Shown piece after piece: positions 25,411 through 33,768 of a stretch of 64,000 nucleotides of DNA. The position numbers and the translations under genes were made by a program. The stretch's first letter is position 1. The number at the start of each line of letters is the position of its first letter. The stretch is from NCBI GenBank assembly GCA_013298595.1, contig JAAFIG010000001.1, positions 1 through 64,000 of the forward strand. The letters are read 5' to 3'. The notes beneath the pieces are model-generated. The model did no database searches. It was not told the DNA's origin and worked only from the letters and a program-made list of their open reading frames with translations. The stretch comes from Deinococcales bacterium. Its GTDB lineage: Bacteria > Deinococcota > Deinococci > Deinococcales > JAAFIG01.

Positions 25411-26097
25411 ATGAACATCGGTATTTTTGGAACAGGCATGGTTGGACAACAAATCGCAGCAGCCCTCACCGCACAAGGTCACAGCGTCATGATCGGCACT
25501 CGAGACGTGAGCAAAAGCCTTGCCAACACTGAAACAACTGCCATGGGTATGCCCGGATTTGGCGCATGGCACAAAGACCACCAAAACATCCAGATTGGCA
25601 CATTCGCCCAAGCTGCCACTCACGGCGAAATTCTGGTCAACGCCACCAGCGGCGCAGTCAGCATCGAAGCCCTGACCAGTGCGGGCGCAAACAACCTCGG
25701 CAGCAAAATCCTAATTGACATCGCCAACGATCTCGACTTTTCCAAAGGCATGCCACCTGTCACCAAAACCACTGACAGCACAGGCTCGAGTGTTGGCGAA
25801 AAAATTCAAGCTGCTTTCCCAAACCTAAAAGTTGTTAAAACACTGAACACCATGAATGCTTTTATCATGGTCAATGCCAACCTCGTGGAAAACGGCAACA
25901 GCACAGTGTTTATTAACGGTAACGACAGCGAAGCGAAAAAAACCGTGACTGGCATCCTCGAGTCGTTTGGTTGGAAAGACATCATGGATCTCGGCGACAT
26001 CACTGCCAGCCGCAGCGTCGAATTGCTGCTACCGATCTGGTTGCGAGCTTGGAGCGTGATTGGCAACACCCCATTCAACTTCAAAATTGTGCGTTAA
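25411..26097 (+). CDS. NADPH-dependent F420 reductase-like oxidoreductase
   Basis: 228 residues. A Rossmann motif NIGIFGTGMVGQQIAAAL opens the protein, followed by GTRD at 31-34, the phosphate-binding segment of NADP(H)-specific enzymes of the F420_oxidored/NADP family (PF03807). The C-terminus has DLGDITASRSVELLLPIWLRAW, typical of this small-reductase family. A strong AGGAGG precedes the ATG. It is divergent from a TetR gene with two operators between, so it is probably induced by a small molecule. These proteins rarely use F420 outside actinobacteria and archaea; the true substrate is not known. Confidence 0.88.
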   Translation: MNIGIFGTGMVGQQIAAALTAQGHSVMIGTRDVSKSLANTETTAMGMPGFGAWHKDHQNIQIGTFAQAATHGEILVNATSGAVSIEALTSAGANNLGSKILIDIANDLDFSKGMPPVTKTTDSTGSSVGEKIQAAFPNLKVVKTLNTMNAFIMVNANLVENGNSTVFINGNDSEAKKTVTGILESFGWKDIMDLGDITASRSVELLLPIWLRAWSVIGNTPFNFKIVR

Positions 26098-26195
26098 AGA
26101 TTGCTCATTAACACCTCGAGTTTACACCAACTTGAAACACAATAGTTCAGAAAGTTTTGGATTTTTTCGCGCCTGCGACGCGTTTGAGTTCCGTA

Positions 26196-26239
26196 GGGGC
26201 GAACCTTGTGTTCGCCCTTTAGGACAACATAATTTGGAT
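26196..26239. repeat. Intergenic palindromic repeat, copy 2
   Basis: Reverse complement of the segment 6148-6191 (about 40/44 identical). It includes the perfect stem GGGCGAAC (26197-26204) and GTTCGCCC (26210-26217) with loop CTTGT. It lies in the 236-base spacer 26098-26333, in which I see nothing else apart from the ribosome site of the next gene. Confidence 0.75.
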
Positions 26240-26333
26240 TTGTCCTTGGAAATATTCCGAACCATTGAAACACAAACAGACCGAATTTGATCAAATGCCA
26301 TTCACCTAAACCGTGCTTACACAGGAGGAGATT

Positions 26334-26843
26334 ATGAAAAAGCAAATAACTTGGATTGCCATTGGTTTGACCATCGCCACCGCCAGCAGCTTTGGCTTTG
26401 GATTCGCCCAAAGCACCGCGCTCGAGAGTACGCTGCGAGCCGAAATTGATGCGATTTACAAAGGCGATTACCGCGCTGCTTTTGTCGACAAAAAACCCGA
26501 ATTGTTCTTAAAGTACATCCCCGATGATTTTATTTCCGAAAGCATCGAAGGACAAAAATTTAACGCCGCTGGACTGCGCCAATTCTTCCCAAGCCAATTT
26601 CCGAACATGGTAAAAACTATCGAACACAATGTCAGTTTTGAAGATGTTGATGTCATCTCGGCAACCAAGTTAAGCGCTGTTGTCACCCTGAACACCTTAA
26701 TCGAATACAAAGGTGCAGCAGGCAATTACTTGGTCAACACCATCGGCACGTACCGCGACGTATGGGAAAAACGCAACGGTAAATGGTTTGAAATCGAAGG
26801 CAATCAACTACGAAACCAAACCACCAGTTACCGCCGCCCCTAA
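26334..26843 (+). CDS. Exported NTF2-like (SnoaL/DUF4440-type) protein
   Basis: 169 residues from ATG 26334, which follows AGGAGGAG closely; a longer frame from 26313 is rejected. Signal peptide residues 1-26 (cleavage after FGFAQ). The mature part is a cone-shaped NTF2-like fold: LRAEIDAIYKGDYRAAF, then KYIPDDFISESIEG, then VVTLNTLIEYKG and YRDVWEKRNGKWFEIEGNQL, the last being the usual end of SnoaL-like domains. Catalytic role unknown. Neighbours are reductase, SDR and P450 genes, so it may belong to one oxidative pathway. Confidence 0.78.
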   Translation: MKKQITWIAIGLTIATASSFGFGFAQSTALESTLRAEIDAIYKGDYRAAFVDKKPELFLKYIPDDFISESIEGQKFNAAGLRQFFPSQFPNMVKTIEHNVSFEDVDVISATKLSAVVTLNTLIEYKGAAGNYLVNTIGTYRDVWEKRNGKWFEIEGNQLRNQTTSYRRP

Positions 26844-26899
26844 AAAAATCACAACTCGAGGAGTGCAAAGCTTCTCGAGTTCATAAAGCGAGACACACA

Positions 26900-27766
26900 A
26901 TGACTCAACTTACAATGGCTGGAAAAACCGTTCTGATTACTGGTGCCACAAACGGCATTGGTCTGGAAACCGCCCTCGAACTTGCCAGTCAAGGCGCAAG
27001 CATCGCCTTGACTGCTCGCAACCGCAACAAAGGCGAAGCCACCCTCGAGCAACTACGGCAGATCAATGCCAATGGCAAGCACGAGCTGTACTTAGGCGAC
27101 TTATCGCTGATGGCAGATGTGCGCCGCATCGCACAAGAATTCAAAAGTAAGCACAACACACTCGACGTGCTGATTAACAACGCAGGCGGAACCTTTGACA
27201 GACGCCAAACCACCAGCGAAGGTCTCGAGTACACCTTTGCCCTCAATCATCTTTCGTACTTTTTGCTCAGTCACTTGCTGTTAGACACATTAAAAGCCAC
27301 AGCCAACGCCCGTATAATCAATGTTTCCTCGAGCGCCCAAGCCTACGGAAAAATCAACTGGGACGATCTGCAATACGCACGCAGTTACAGTGGCATGGGT
27401 GCGTACTTTCAATCCAAACTGATGAATGTGCTGTTCAGCAACGCACTCGCCCGACGATTACAAGGCTCGAGCATCACCGTCAACGCCCTGCATCCCGGTG
27501 TGGTCAACACGGGATTCGGTGACAACTCGGCAAGCCCATTGTTGCGAATTGTTTACTCTTTAGGGAAACGTTTTGCTGCCATCAGTTCAAGCGACGGTGC
27601 CAAAACCAGTATTTACCTCGCCTCAAGCGCCGATGCGGCAGGGATCAGTGGGAAATACTTTGAAAAACAAAAAGTCAAAGCAAACAACCCCATTGCTAAC
27701 GACCTCGAGGCGCAAGAACGCCTCTGGGCACTAAGTTTACAAATCGCTGGGTTGAACGCAAAATAA
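26900..27766 (+). CDS. Short-chain dehydrogenase/reductase
   Basis: 288 residues. The cofactor motif TGATNGIG is at residues 14-21, NNAG at 93-96, the catalytic Ser in NVSSSAQA (141-148), and Tyr169-x3-Lys173. The layout (YSGMGAYFQSKLMNVLFSNALARRL) is like retinol dehydrogenase/WW-domain oxidoreductase-type SDRs, often acting on hydrophobic alcohols. It is in the same direction as the gene at 26334 with a 56-base gap, so the two may be co-transcribed. The ribosome site is weak. Confidence 0.92.
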   Translation: MTQLTMAGKTVLITGATNGIGLETALELASQGASIALTARNRNKGEATLEQLRQINANGKHELYLGDLSLMADVRRIAQEFKSKHNTLDVLINNAGGTFDRRQTTSEGLEYTFALNHLSYFLLSHLLLDTLKATANARIINVSSSAQAYGKINWDDLQYARSYSGMGAYFQSKLMNVLFSNALARRLQGSSITVNALHPGVVNTGFGDNSASPLLRIVYSLGKRFAAISSSDGAKTSIYLASSADAAGISGKYFEKQKVKANNPIANDLEAQERLWALSLQIAGLNAK

Positions 27767-27790
27767 GCATTCAGTGTGTTTTTGCAAACC

Positions 27791-28396
27791 TCAAAGCTCG
27801 TTGTAAAACTCGAGCCGTGAAGATAAATCCCAAGTCCAACCTGCAATCTGGGCTGCTGACGGCGGTACTTCTTGTTCGAGCCACCATTTGACAATGCCAA
27901 CAAATTCGGCGGCATAAGCTCGAGTTCGCATTCCGAGCGGAGCACCATTGGCTGGTAAAATCGTGGCAAATAAGTCTGAACGACGCTCGAGGAACTGAAT
28001 GACTTGTGATTCTATATCGTTAGCAATGCTACTCAGTCCTTGTCGTCCCAGCATCAGCCGGTAGTACGAGGCGTGCACAGCAATGTGTTCAAAAATTGAG
28101 ATAACCACTGCGGGTAGGTACTCATCCGAGCCTGCATTGACCCGTGGATCCTCGAGCGAAATCGCTCCTGAGTCCAGTAATGCCCCAACTTCTCGAGTCC
28201 AGCTTCGCAGTAAATCACGTTTACTGCGGTAATGACGGTAAAATGTGGCTCGGTTAACACCAGCTTGTTCGATGATTTCGCTCACCCGTACCATTTCAAA
28301 TCCGTGCTCAAGCACAAGTTCGAGAAATGCGTCGCGCAGCATTTTTTGGGTGCGGCGCACACGTGGGTCGGGTTTAGAGGCAGGTTTTTGCGACAT
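27791..28396 (-). CDS. TetR-family transcriptional repressor
   Basis: 201 residues from the internal ATG at 28396 (MSQKPASKPDPRVRR); an upstream ATG at 28453 would add 19 residues including three cysteines and cannot be excluded. The TetR helix-turn-helix is RTQKMLRDAFLELVLEHGFEMVRVSEIIEQAGVNRATFYRHY. The C-terminal domain is of the TetR_C_7/AcrR type. It is divergent from the second P450 gene with an 81-base spacer and is its probable regulator. I see no strong palindrome in the spacer beyond a short CGAC/GTCG pair. Confidence 0.88.
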   Translation of the reverse strand: MSQKPASKPDPRVRRTQKMLRDAFLELVLEHGFEMVRVSEIIEQAGVNRATFYRHYRSKRDLLRSWTREVGALLDSGAISLEDPRVNAGSDEYLPAVVISIFEHIAVHASYYRLMLGRQGLSSIANDIESQVIQFLERRSDLFATILPANGAPLGMRTRAYAAEFVGIVKWWLEQEVPPSAAQIAGWTWDLSSRLEFYNEL

Positions 28397-28477
28397 TTTC
28401 GACTCGGTGTCGCATAAGCAACAGTCTGAGGATTTTATCGGTTGTTTCGCCATTTAGCAACCCGTATTCTGCGGGTC

Positions 28478-29632
28478 ATGACACACCCTACCTTGACCGC
28501 CGACGATGTGCTCGACACCCTTAACGACTCCGAATTCTTGCTTGACCCACAAGCATTCTATGCTCGGATGCGCCACGAAATGCCACTGATTTATATTCCA
28601 GAAACACAATCCTGGATGGTCTTTCGTTACGACGATGTGCAACGAATCCTGACCGATTTCAACACGTTTTCTTCAAAAGTAAAATTCCCAGCCGAGCAAA
28701 AAGATTTCACACAAAGTATGAATTTCATGGATCCACCGCGTCACAAATCGGTTCGGGCACTCGCCCAGCAATCGTTCACTTTGAAACGCGTCGAAGCGAT
28801 GGCACCGCGTATCGAAGCCCTCGCCAAAGAGCTACTGAGCAAAGCACTCGAGCAACCCAATTTCGATTTTATTCTCGAGTATGCCAATCCGCTACCAGTG
28901 ATTGTGATTGCCGAGATCATGGGTGTGCCAACCGAGGGTCACGCCCATTTCACCGACCTCTCGAACCGCGTTGTGACCATGGATCAGAGCGCGATTGCCG
29001 AAATGGCAGCATATTTTCGCACACTGATCGAGCATCGCCAACAAAACCCGAGCGATGACTTGGTGAGTGCCCTTGTGCAAGCATATGAACAAGATAACGA
29101 CCGACTCAGCGAACAGGAGTTGGTGGATTTTTGCATTGTGCTGCTGGTGGCAGGCAACGAAACCACCGCCAAGTTGATTGGCAATTCGATGTTGTGCCTG
29201 CGCGACTTCCCAGCAATCCGTGCCGAGTTGATCGCGCATCCCGAAAAAATCGATGACTTTATCGAAGAAGTCTTGCGCCTGCGAGCACCCGTACAAAACA
29301 TTGTTCGGATTGTCAAAGTCGAAACCGAACTGCATGGACAGACCTTACGCGTTGGCGATACCGTCGAAATCTTTATGGGATCGGCGAACCTCGACGAAAC
29401 GCAGTTTGAAGACCCGCAACAAATCAAATTCGGGCGCAAAGGTCGGCACTTGGCATTCGGCAATGGTATTCACTTCTGCCTTGGAGCGCCACTGGCTCGG
29501 CTCGAGGCGGTGATTGCCATTCGGCATATGCTTGGGCGCGTTCCAAACTTACGAATTCAGGATGATGCCGATCTGATGCCTGTACCTTCGTATGCTTTTC
29601 ACGGCTTGGTATCACTACCTGTTACCTACTGA
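28478..29632 (+). CDS. Cytochrome P450
   Basis: 384 residues, a typical soluble bacterial P450 of the CYP107/CYP109-like branch. Signatures: AGNETT (225-230), E264-V-L-R267, and the haem loop FGNGIHFCLG with Cys334. The start at 28478 (MTHPTLTADD) follows TATTCT (28465-28470) by 7 bases; the longer upstream frame is not used. Substrates of this branch are steroids, macrolides, terpenoids and fatty acids. The SCP2-type protein encoded next suggests a lipid or sterol-like substrate. Electron donors are not adjacent. Confidence 0.94.
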   Translation: MTHPTLTADDVLDTLNDSEFLLDPQAFYARMRHEMPLIYIPETQSWMVFRYDDVQRILTDFNTFSSKVKFPAEQKDFTQSMNFMDPPRHKSVRALAQQSFTLKRVEAMAPRIEALAKELLSKALEQPNFDFILEYANPLPVIVIAEIMGVPTEGHAHFTDLSNRVVTMDQSAIAEMAAYFRTLIEHRQQNPSDDLVSALVQAYEQDNDRLSEQELVDFCIVLLVAGNETTAKLIGNSMLCLRDFPAIRAELIAHPEKIDDFIEEVLRLRAPVQNIVRIVKVETELHGQTLRVGDTVEIFMGSANLDETQFEDPQQIKFGRKGRHLAFGNGIHFCLGAPLARLEAVIAIRHMLGRVPNLRIQDDADLMPVPSYAFHGLVSLPVTY

Positions 29633-29681
29633 TTCTGCACGACTTAACAACAAAAACTTACGCTCTCAAAAGGACACAACC

Positions 29682-30017
29682 ATGACCATCACCTTTGAAC
29701 ACACCGACGCAACCATTCGCAGTCTCGAGCAAAAATTTGTTCCTGAACGTGCCAAAGGTGCAAAACCTGCCGTAATCGGAATTACCCTCTCTGGCAAGGG
29801 CGGAGGCGACTGGCACTTAGCGATTGCCGACGGCACAGCCCAAGTACACACTGGGATTGCCGAAAAACCAGGCGCAACCATCAAAGCCTCCGCATCGGAC
29901 TTTCTTGCCATGCTAAACGGCGAATTAGATGGCACTCGAGCCTTCATGACTGGCAAGGTTCGTGCCTCAGGCAACTTACGCTTGCTGACACAGTTCGGCG
30001 AGTGGTTCGCACTCTGA
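29682..30017 (+). CDS. SCP2 (sterol carrier protein 2) domain protein
   Basis: 111 residues from ATG 29682, preceded by AAAGGA; an upstream frame from 29592 overlaps the P450 end and is rejected. The SCP2 fold shows as TLSGKGGGDWHLAIADGTAQVHTG, then GATIKASASDFLAMLNGELDGTRAFMTGKVRASGNLRLLTQFGEWF, the highly conserved C-terminal half. The domain binds hydrophobic molecules such as sterols, fatty acyl chains or isoprenoids. It lies 49 bases behind the P450 and probably delivers or shields its substrate. Confidence 0.9.
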   Translation: MTITFEHTDATIRSLEQKFVPERAKGAKPAVIGITLSGKGGGDWHLAIADGTAQVHTGIAEKPGATIKASASDFLAMLNGELDGTRAFMTGKVRASGNLRLLTQFGEWFAL

Positions 30018-30131
30018 ATATCCTGAGGTTATGCCTTCTGCTATCCAAAGAAATAGACTCAAACAAGGTCAGGCAAATATTTTTAACTCGTTCCTAATGT
30101 CTTTATTTTTATTCGTGTTACTTTAGAGTTG

Positions 30132-31463
30132 ATGTTAGACAGTCCAGATCTGAAACGCGGTAGGCAAACTTCAATGCTTTTGGCGTTAGTGGTGTTTTTT
30201 GTTGTCATTATTTTCTTTCTTGTTTTACGCCAAGCCCTGAGTAGTACTCGGTCTGAGCAAATACAATTGCAAACTCGAGTGGATTTAGGTATTGCCCGTT
30301 CTCAACTGGAGAATGTCTTAAACGAGAACTTGTTTTTGGTCAATGGGCTAGAAGCTTACTTGGCTGTTAGTAGCAATAAGGATTTAACAAACCCTGCTGT
30401 ACAAAATGATATTCGGGTTTACTCTGAGCGTCTTGGACTTTTTTCCAAAGCCGTTTTAGCCATTACAGTCGTTGGTGTGGATGCTTTTACTCAGCAACGT
30501 ATCTCGAGTTTTGGTTTTGATTTTTCTAATAACACAGGTTTATGGCGCTCAGTCTTAAAGATTCCTGAACTCGAGCAACAAGCCGCTAAGATCAAAGGAC
30601 TAAGTGTTGTGGTGCGTTCAGAGAATCAGGATTTATTATTTGTGGCTAAACCAATCATTTGCGAGCAATTGTACTGCGGTATGGTTTTTGCAACTTTAGC
30701 GTTAAAGCAAATGGTTGCAGCTGCAAAACTACAATTTGATCATGCAAATTACACCACTGTCTTATCTGTGCCTGGTGCTTCGGAAAACACTTTTGGTAAA
30801 ATCCCACAATCTGAAACACCTATTTTAGATACCCAAGTACAAGTTGCCAATCAGACTTGGCAGTTGTTTGCCATTCCTAAAAACGCCTGGCAGAACCCTT
30901 TTATTCCGTGGTTTGCTGCTGTTCCTGCAGTGTTATTTTTAGCTTTTGCTTTCTCGAGTTTAGTATTTTTATTTAGTCAAGAACGCTTTAAGAATCAGTA
31001 TGTGGCACTTTACGACCCATTAACAGGCTTAGGTAATCGGCGCTTATTCGAGCAGCACTTACAAAGCGAAATTAAACGTACTGCCAATGGTGGTAGTGGT
31101 TCAGTATTGGTGTTTAGTATTGATAATTTCCGAGCTATTAACGAAAAATATGGGTTTACCACTGGCGATCATGTTTTACTCGAGGTTGCAACTCGGATTC
31201 AAAGTGTTTTAGGGCATAAAGATATTGCAGCCCGTTTTCGAGCCGATGAATTTGTGATTCTTTGTCCTGACACACCACGTAATCAAAAAATTAGTGTGGC
31301 TGGTTGGATTCAACGACAAATGGCTGAACCACTGCTGATTCAGACTCGAGCCATTCATTTAATTACTTCTATTGGTGTGAGTGTTTATCCAGATCAGGGT
31401 GTGGAGTTAAATGTTTTAATCGAAAATGCTGATAATTCTTGGGATCGCAGTACTGTGATGTAA
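30132..31463 (+). CDS. Membrane protein with CHASE-like sensor and degenerate GGDEF domain
   Basis: 443 residues. One membrane helix near 17-36, a periplasmic region (about 40-255) with CHASE-like features (LENVLNENLFLVNGLEAYLAV), a second helix near 258-280, and a GGDEF domain from about 290 (YDPLTGLGNRRLFEQHLQ). The signature is Arg370-Ala-Asp-Glu-Phe374 in place of GGDEF, and the domain ends early (IENADNSWDRSTVM) where active enzymes have ADxALYxAK. It is therefore probably not a working diguanylate cyclase and may bind GTP or c-di-GMP. TACTTT (30119-30124) lies 7 bases before the ATG. Confidence 0.88.
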   Translation: MLDSPDLKRGRQTSMLLALVVFFVVIIFFLVLRQALSSTRSEQIQLQTRVDLGIARSQLENVLNENLFLVNGLEAYLAVSSNKDLTNPAVQNDIRVYSERLGLFSKAVLAITVVGVDAFTQQRISSFGFDFSNNTGLWRSVLKIPELEQQAAKIKGLSVVVRSENQDLLFVAKPIICEQLYCGMVFATLALKQMVAAAKLQFDHANYTTVLSVPGASENTFGKIPQSETPILDTQVQVANQTWQLFAIPKNAWQNPFIPWFAAVPAVLFLAFAFSSLVFLFSQERFKNQYVALYDPLTGLGNRRLFEQHLQSEIKRTANGGSGSVLVFSIDNFRAINEKYGFTTGDHVLLEVATRIQSVLGHKDIAARFRADEFVILCPDTPRNQKISVAGWIQRQMAEPLLIQTRAIHLITSIGVSVYPDQGVELNVLIENADNSWDRSTVM

Positions 31464-31505
31464 TGCAGTAACAGTACTGTTGTGTAATGAAATCGCAACC
31501 ATAAA

Positions 31506-31531
31506 AAAACGCCCCATTAGTGGGGCGTTTT
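31506..31531. terminator. Bidirectional intrinsic terminator
   Basis: AAAACGCCCCA (31506-31516) and TGGGGCGTTTT (31521-31531) form a perfect 11-bp stem with loop TTAG, with A and T runs on both sides. It serves the GGDEF gene and the convergent ferredoxin gene. Confidence 0.9.
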
Positions 31532-31543
31532 GCTGAACAAGAA

Positions 31544-31780
31544 TTACAGTCCGAAGTGGGTACGGTTTTTAGCAATAAAGCTGGTTTGGTCGGCTGGGAC
31601 ATCTTCTTCTGGGAAGATTGCGCTGACTGGGCACGCTGGGACACAAGCGCCACAGTCAATACACTCGTCTGGGTGGATGTAGAATTGGTCGTCGCCTTCG
31701 TAGATGCACTCTACTGGGCAAACTTCGACGCAAGCGCTGTCTTTGGTACCGATACAAGGTTGTGCAATGATATGAGCCAT
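31544..31780 (-). CDS. Seven-iron ferredoxin ([3Fe-4S][4Fe-4S])
   Basis: 78 residues from ATG 31780, which has AGGAGG in front; a longer upstream frame is rejected. Cysteines are at 9, 17, 21, 25, 40, 43, 46 and 50 in the order CIGTKDSACVEVCPVECI and CIDCGACVPACP, the pattern of the Thermus-type 7Fe ferredoxin, where Cys9, Cys17 and Cys50 bind [3Fe-4S] and Cys21, Cys40, Cys43, Cys46 bind [4Fe-4S]. Length and the segment EGDDQFYIHPDECIDCGACV match that protein closely. A likely electron carrier for the cell, perhaps also for P450s. Confidence 0.96.
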   Translation of the reverse strand: MAHIIAQPCIGTKDSACVEVCPVECIYEGDDQFYIHPDECIDCGACVPACPVSAIFPEEDVPADQTSFIAKNRTHFGL

Positions 31781-31829
31781 GATGATTCCTCCTTGGAATT
31801 TTGAGTGTGTTGACACTCTGAATAAGGTA

Positions 31830-31858
31830 GTTGTATCAGATAAGGTTTATCTCGTCAA
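31830..31858 (-). promoter_or_regulatory. Sigma-A type promoter of the ferredoxin gene
   Basis: On the reverse strand, TTGACG (31858-31853), 17 bases, then TACAAC (31835-31830). The message would carry a short 5' leader that includes the inverted repeat GAGTGT/ACACTC (31803-31818) before the AGGAGG ribosome site. Confidence 0.6.
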
Positions 31859-32083
31859 GCACAAGAAACTCGAGTGAATTAGTCGGAATTGATTTTTTGG
31901 TAGTTTGAGCACCTTAATTTTGTGGTTAAAGCCCTTAAAAAAGCACTTTTGGTACTTATACAGCTTGAACTCGAGACAAAGTTCGCAATCAGTTCATTTC
32001 GGCAAAATAGCGATTCTCACGAGATTTCTAGGCTCGAGCTTAAAACTTTAAACCAAAAAAGTGAATCGTTCTATACTGTGTCT

Positions 32084-32878
32084 ATGTTTAACCCAGTTGC
32101 TGAAGACCAAAGTTTTGACAATGCCTTTCCACCCAGTAATCAGAGTGTGCGAATTGGTGAGATGAACGGTTTACTGTTTCATGCTGGTGGCTCGAGTCCT
32201 CGTCCTGCGGTGTTGTTATTGCATGGTTTCCCTGGCTGGGAGCGTAATTTTGATTTAGCCCATGTGTACCGCCGAGCTGGTTTCCATACCCTGATTGTGC
32301 ATTACCGAGGGGCTTGGGGTAGCAGTGGCACATTTTCGTTCAGCAATGCCCTCAAGGATGCCCAGACTGCCCTCGAGTGGTTACGACAACAACCTATGGT
32401 CAATCCAACTCGAGTTGGCTTAGTGGGGCATAGCATGGGTGGCTGGATTGCTTTAGCAACAGCCGTTACCGAGCAAATCCCTGTGATTGCTATTGCACCT
32501 GCTAATTTTGGCAAGTTTGCTCCGAGCCTCAAGGACATAACTGCTCGAGCGGCTTGGATTGCGTGGTGCGAACCAAATATCACACCTTTAAAGGCAGATG
32601 CTGAACTATTAACCGATGAATTGATTGCCCATGCTGCTGAATGGAATCTCGAGGTACTTGCACCGCAACTCGACTTGCCAATCATGTTGTTTGGTGCTGA
32701 ACGCGATGCTGTGGCAAGTTGCACCATCGAATTTGCCCAACAACCGCTGTTAGCACTGCTACCACGCAAAGCCAATGTGCAAAATTTGAATACTGACCAT
32801 AGCTTTTCAACGCATCGTATTGCCCTGGCTCGAGAAACCCTGATTTTTTTACAAAAACACCTTGAGACTTTTTTTTAA
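32084..32878 (+). CDS. Alpha/beta hydrolase
   Basis: 264 residues from ATG 32084, which follows TATACT (32072-32077) by 6 bases; an in-frame extension to 31922 is not supported. Signatures are LLLHGFPGWERN (oxyanion loop, 44-55), VGHSMGGW with the nucleophile Ser117, and a C-terminal DHSFSTHR that carries the catalytic His. The dipeptidyl/BAAT-like segment RRAGFHTLIVHYRGAWGSSG suggests a serine peptidase or esterase of the COG1506/COG2945 sort; no substrate can be named. It is followed 39 bases later by the small TIM-barrel gene, which has its own leaderless promoter. Confidence 0.85.
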   Translation: MFNPVAEDQSFDNAFPPSNQSVRIGEMNGLLFHAGGSSPRPAVLLLHGFPGWERNFDLAHVYRRAGFHTLIVHYRGAWGSSGTFSFSNALKDAQTALEWLRQQPMVNPTRVGLVGHSMGGWIALATAVTEQIPVIAIAPANFGKFAPSLKDITARAAWIAWCEPNITPLKADAELLTDELIAHAAEWNLEVLAPQLDLPIMLFGAERDAVASCTIEFAQQPLLALLPRKANVQNLNTDHSFSTHRIALARETLIFLQKHLETFF

Positions 32879-32917
32879 ATCAGCAAGGCTGTACCTTTCT
32901 CGCCTATACTCTAAAAC

Positions 32918-33637
32918 ATGTATGCCAAAGACCTCCGCGCTTTAGATGCCCTCGAGTTACTGCCTCGAGTGATCCATGATGCTGATGAAGTCAACCCAAG
33001 TTTTTCGGCATTGGGCGCAGAATTAGCAGGTCCACTTTGGGCAGAAGCGCCTGCCAATTGGTTAGGTAGAGTCACTTCTCGCAGCGAAGATGCCCTTGGG
33101 AGCATTTACCTGGCTCCTCCCTACAAAATGAAACGCCTCATGCCATTAATGAGGCAAATGCAGGATTTCTCGGTAATCGCCGCTGGTATCGATTTTGCCC
33201 TGCTCGAGAGTGCAGCCGACACCCGCCCACGCAGTGCCAGCGAACTCAGCGAACTGAAATCGGCTGCGGGTGTGCCCTTTGTGATTGCTGGTATCCTCGA
33301 CCCCAGAGATGCCGAACTTGCTGCTGAAGCAGGCGCAGATGCCATTATCGCCTGCTCAAGCCTCAGTAGTGTGATTGGCGGACCTAGCCTACCTAGCCTT
33401 GTTGCCGATATCCGCGACGCTGTTGGCGATACCTTATTGATTGCTCGAGGTGGATTGCGTAGTGGCTCAGATGTCCTGCGTTACCTTGCTTTGGGCGCAG
33501 ATGCTGTGGTTGTCCCAGGCAACCTCAACCCACACCGTATCCTCGAGGAATTTGTTCAAGGCATGCGTTGGAGTGGTTGCTCGAGCCTCGCCGAAATCAA
33601 TTACGATTTAATCTTTGAACCAACTTTTACAGACTAG
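32918..33637 (+). CDS. Small TIM-barrel protein, possibly FMN-dependent (hydroxy-acid dehydrogenase/IDI-2-like)
   Basis: 239 residues. The second half reads like the C-terminal half of an FMN-binding alpha/beta barrel: GVPFVIAGILDPRDAELAAEAGADAIIA, then LLIARGGLRSGSDVLRYLALGADAVVVPG, the phosphate-binding end. The middle has APPYKMKRLMPLMRQMQDFSVIAAGIDFALLES. It is about 100 residues shorter than lactate/glycolate oxidases and lacks their catalytic S-N-H-G-G-R-Q, so the function is not that of the classical enzymes. TATACT (32905-32910) lies 7 bases before the ATG. It may be a degenerate or divergent oxidoreductase. Confidence 0.7.
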   Translation: MYAKDLRALDALELLPRVIHDADEVNPSFSALGAELAGPLWAEAPANWLGRVTSRSEDALGSIYLAPPYKMKRLMPLMRQMQDFSVIAAGIDFALLESAADTRPRSASELSELKSAAGVPFVIAGILDPRDAELAAEAGADAIIACSSLSSVIGGPSLPSLVADIRDAVGDTLLIARGGLRSGSDVLRYLALGADAVVVPGNLNPHRILEEFVQGMRWSGCSSLAEINYDLIFEPTFTD

Positions 33638-33768
33638 CTTCGCTAGTACGGTTGTTATCATTTGTCTTCACCCATCCTCTTTCCCCTTACCCCCTCGAGC
33701 GGGTTACAATGCACTCCTATTCTTTTCGGGGTTGTACTGGCATATTCATTCTCTCGTGGAGGTTGTTT

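Noticed and set aside
31922-32083. N-terminal extension of the alpha/beta hydrolase
   Set aside because: The TATACT box lies inside the extension, 6 bases before ATG 32084, and the extension has no domain or ribosome site.
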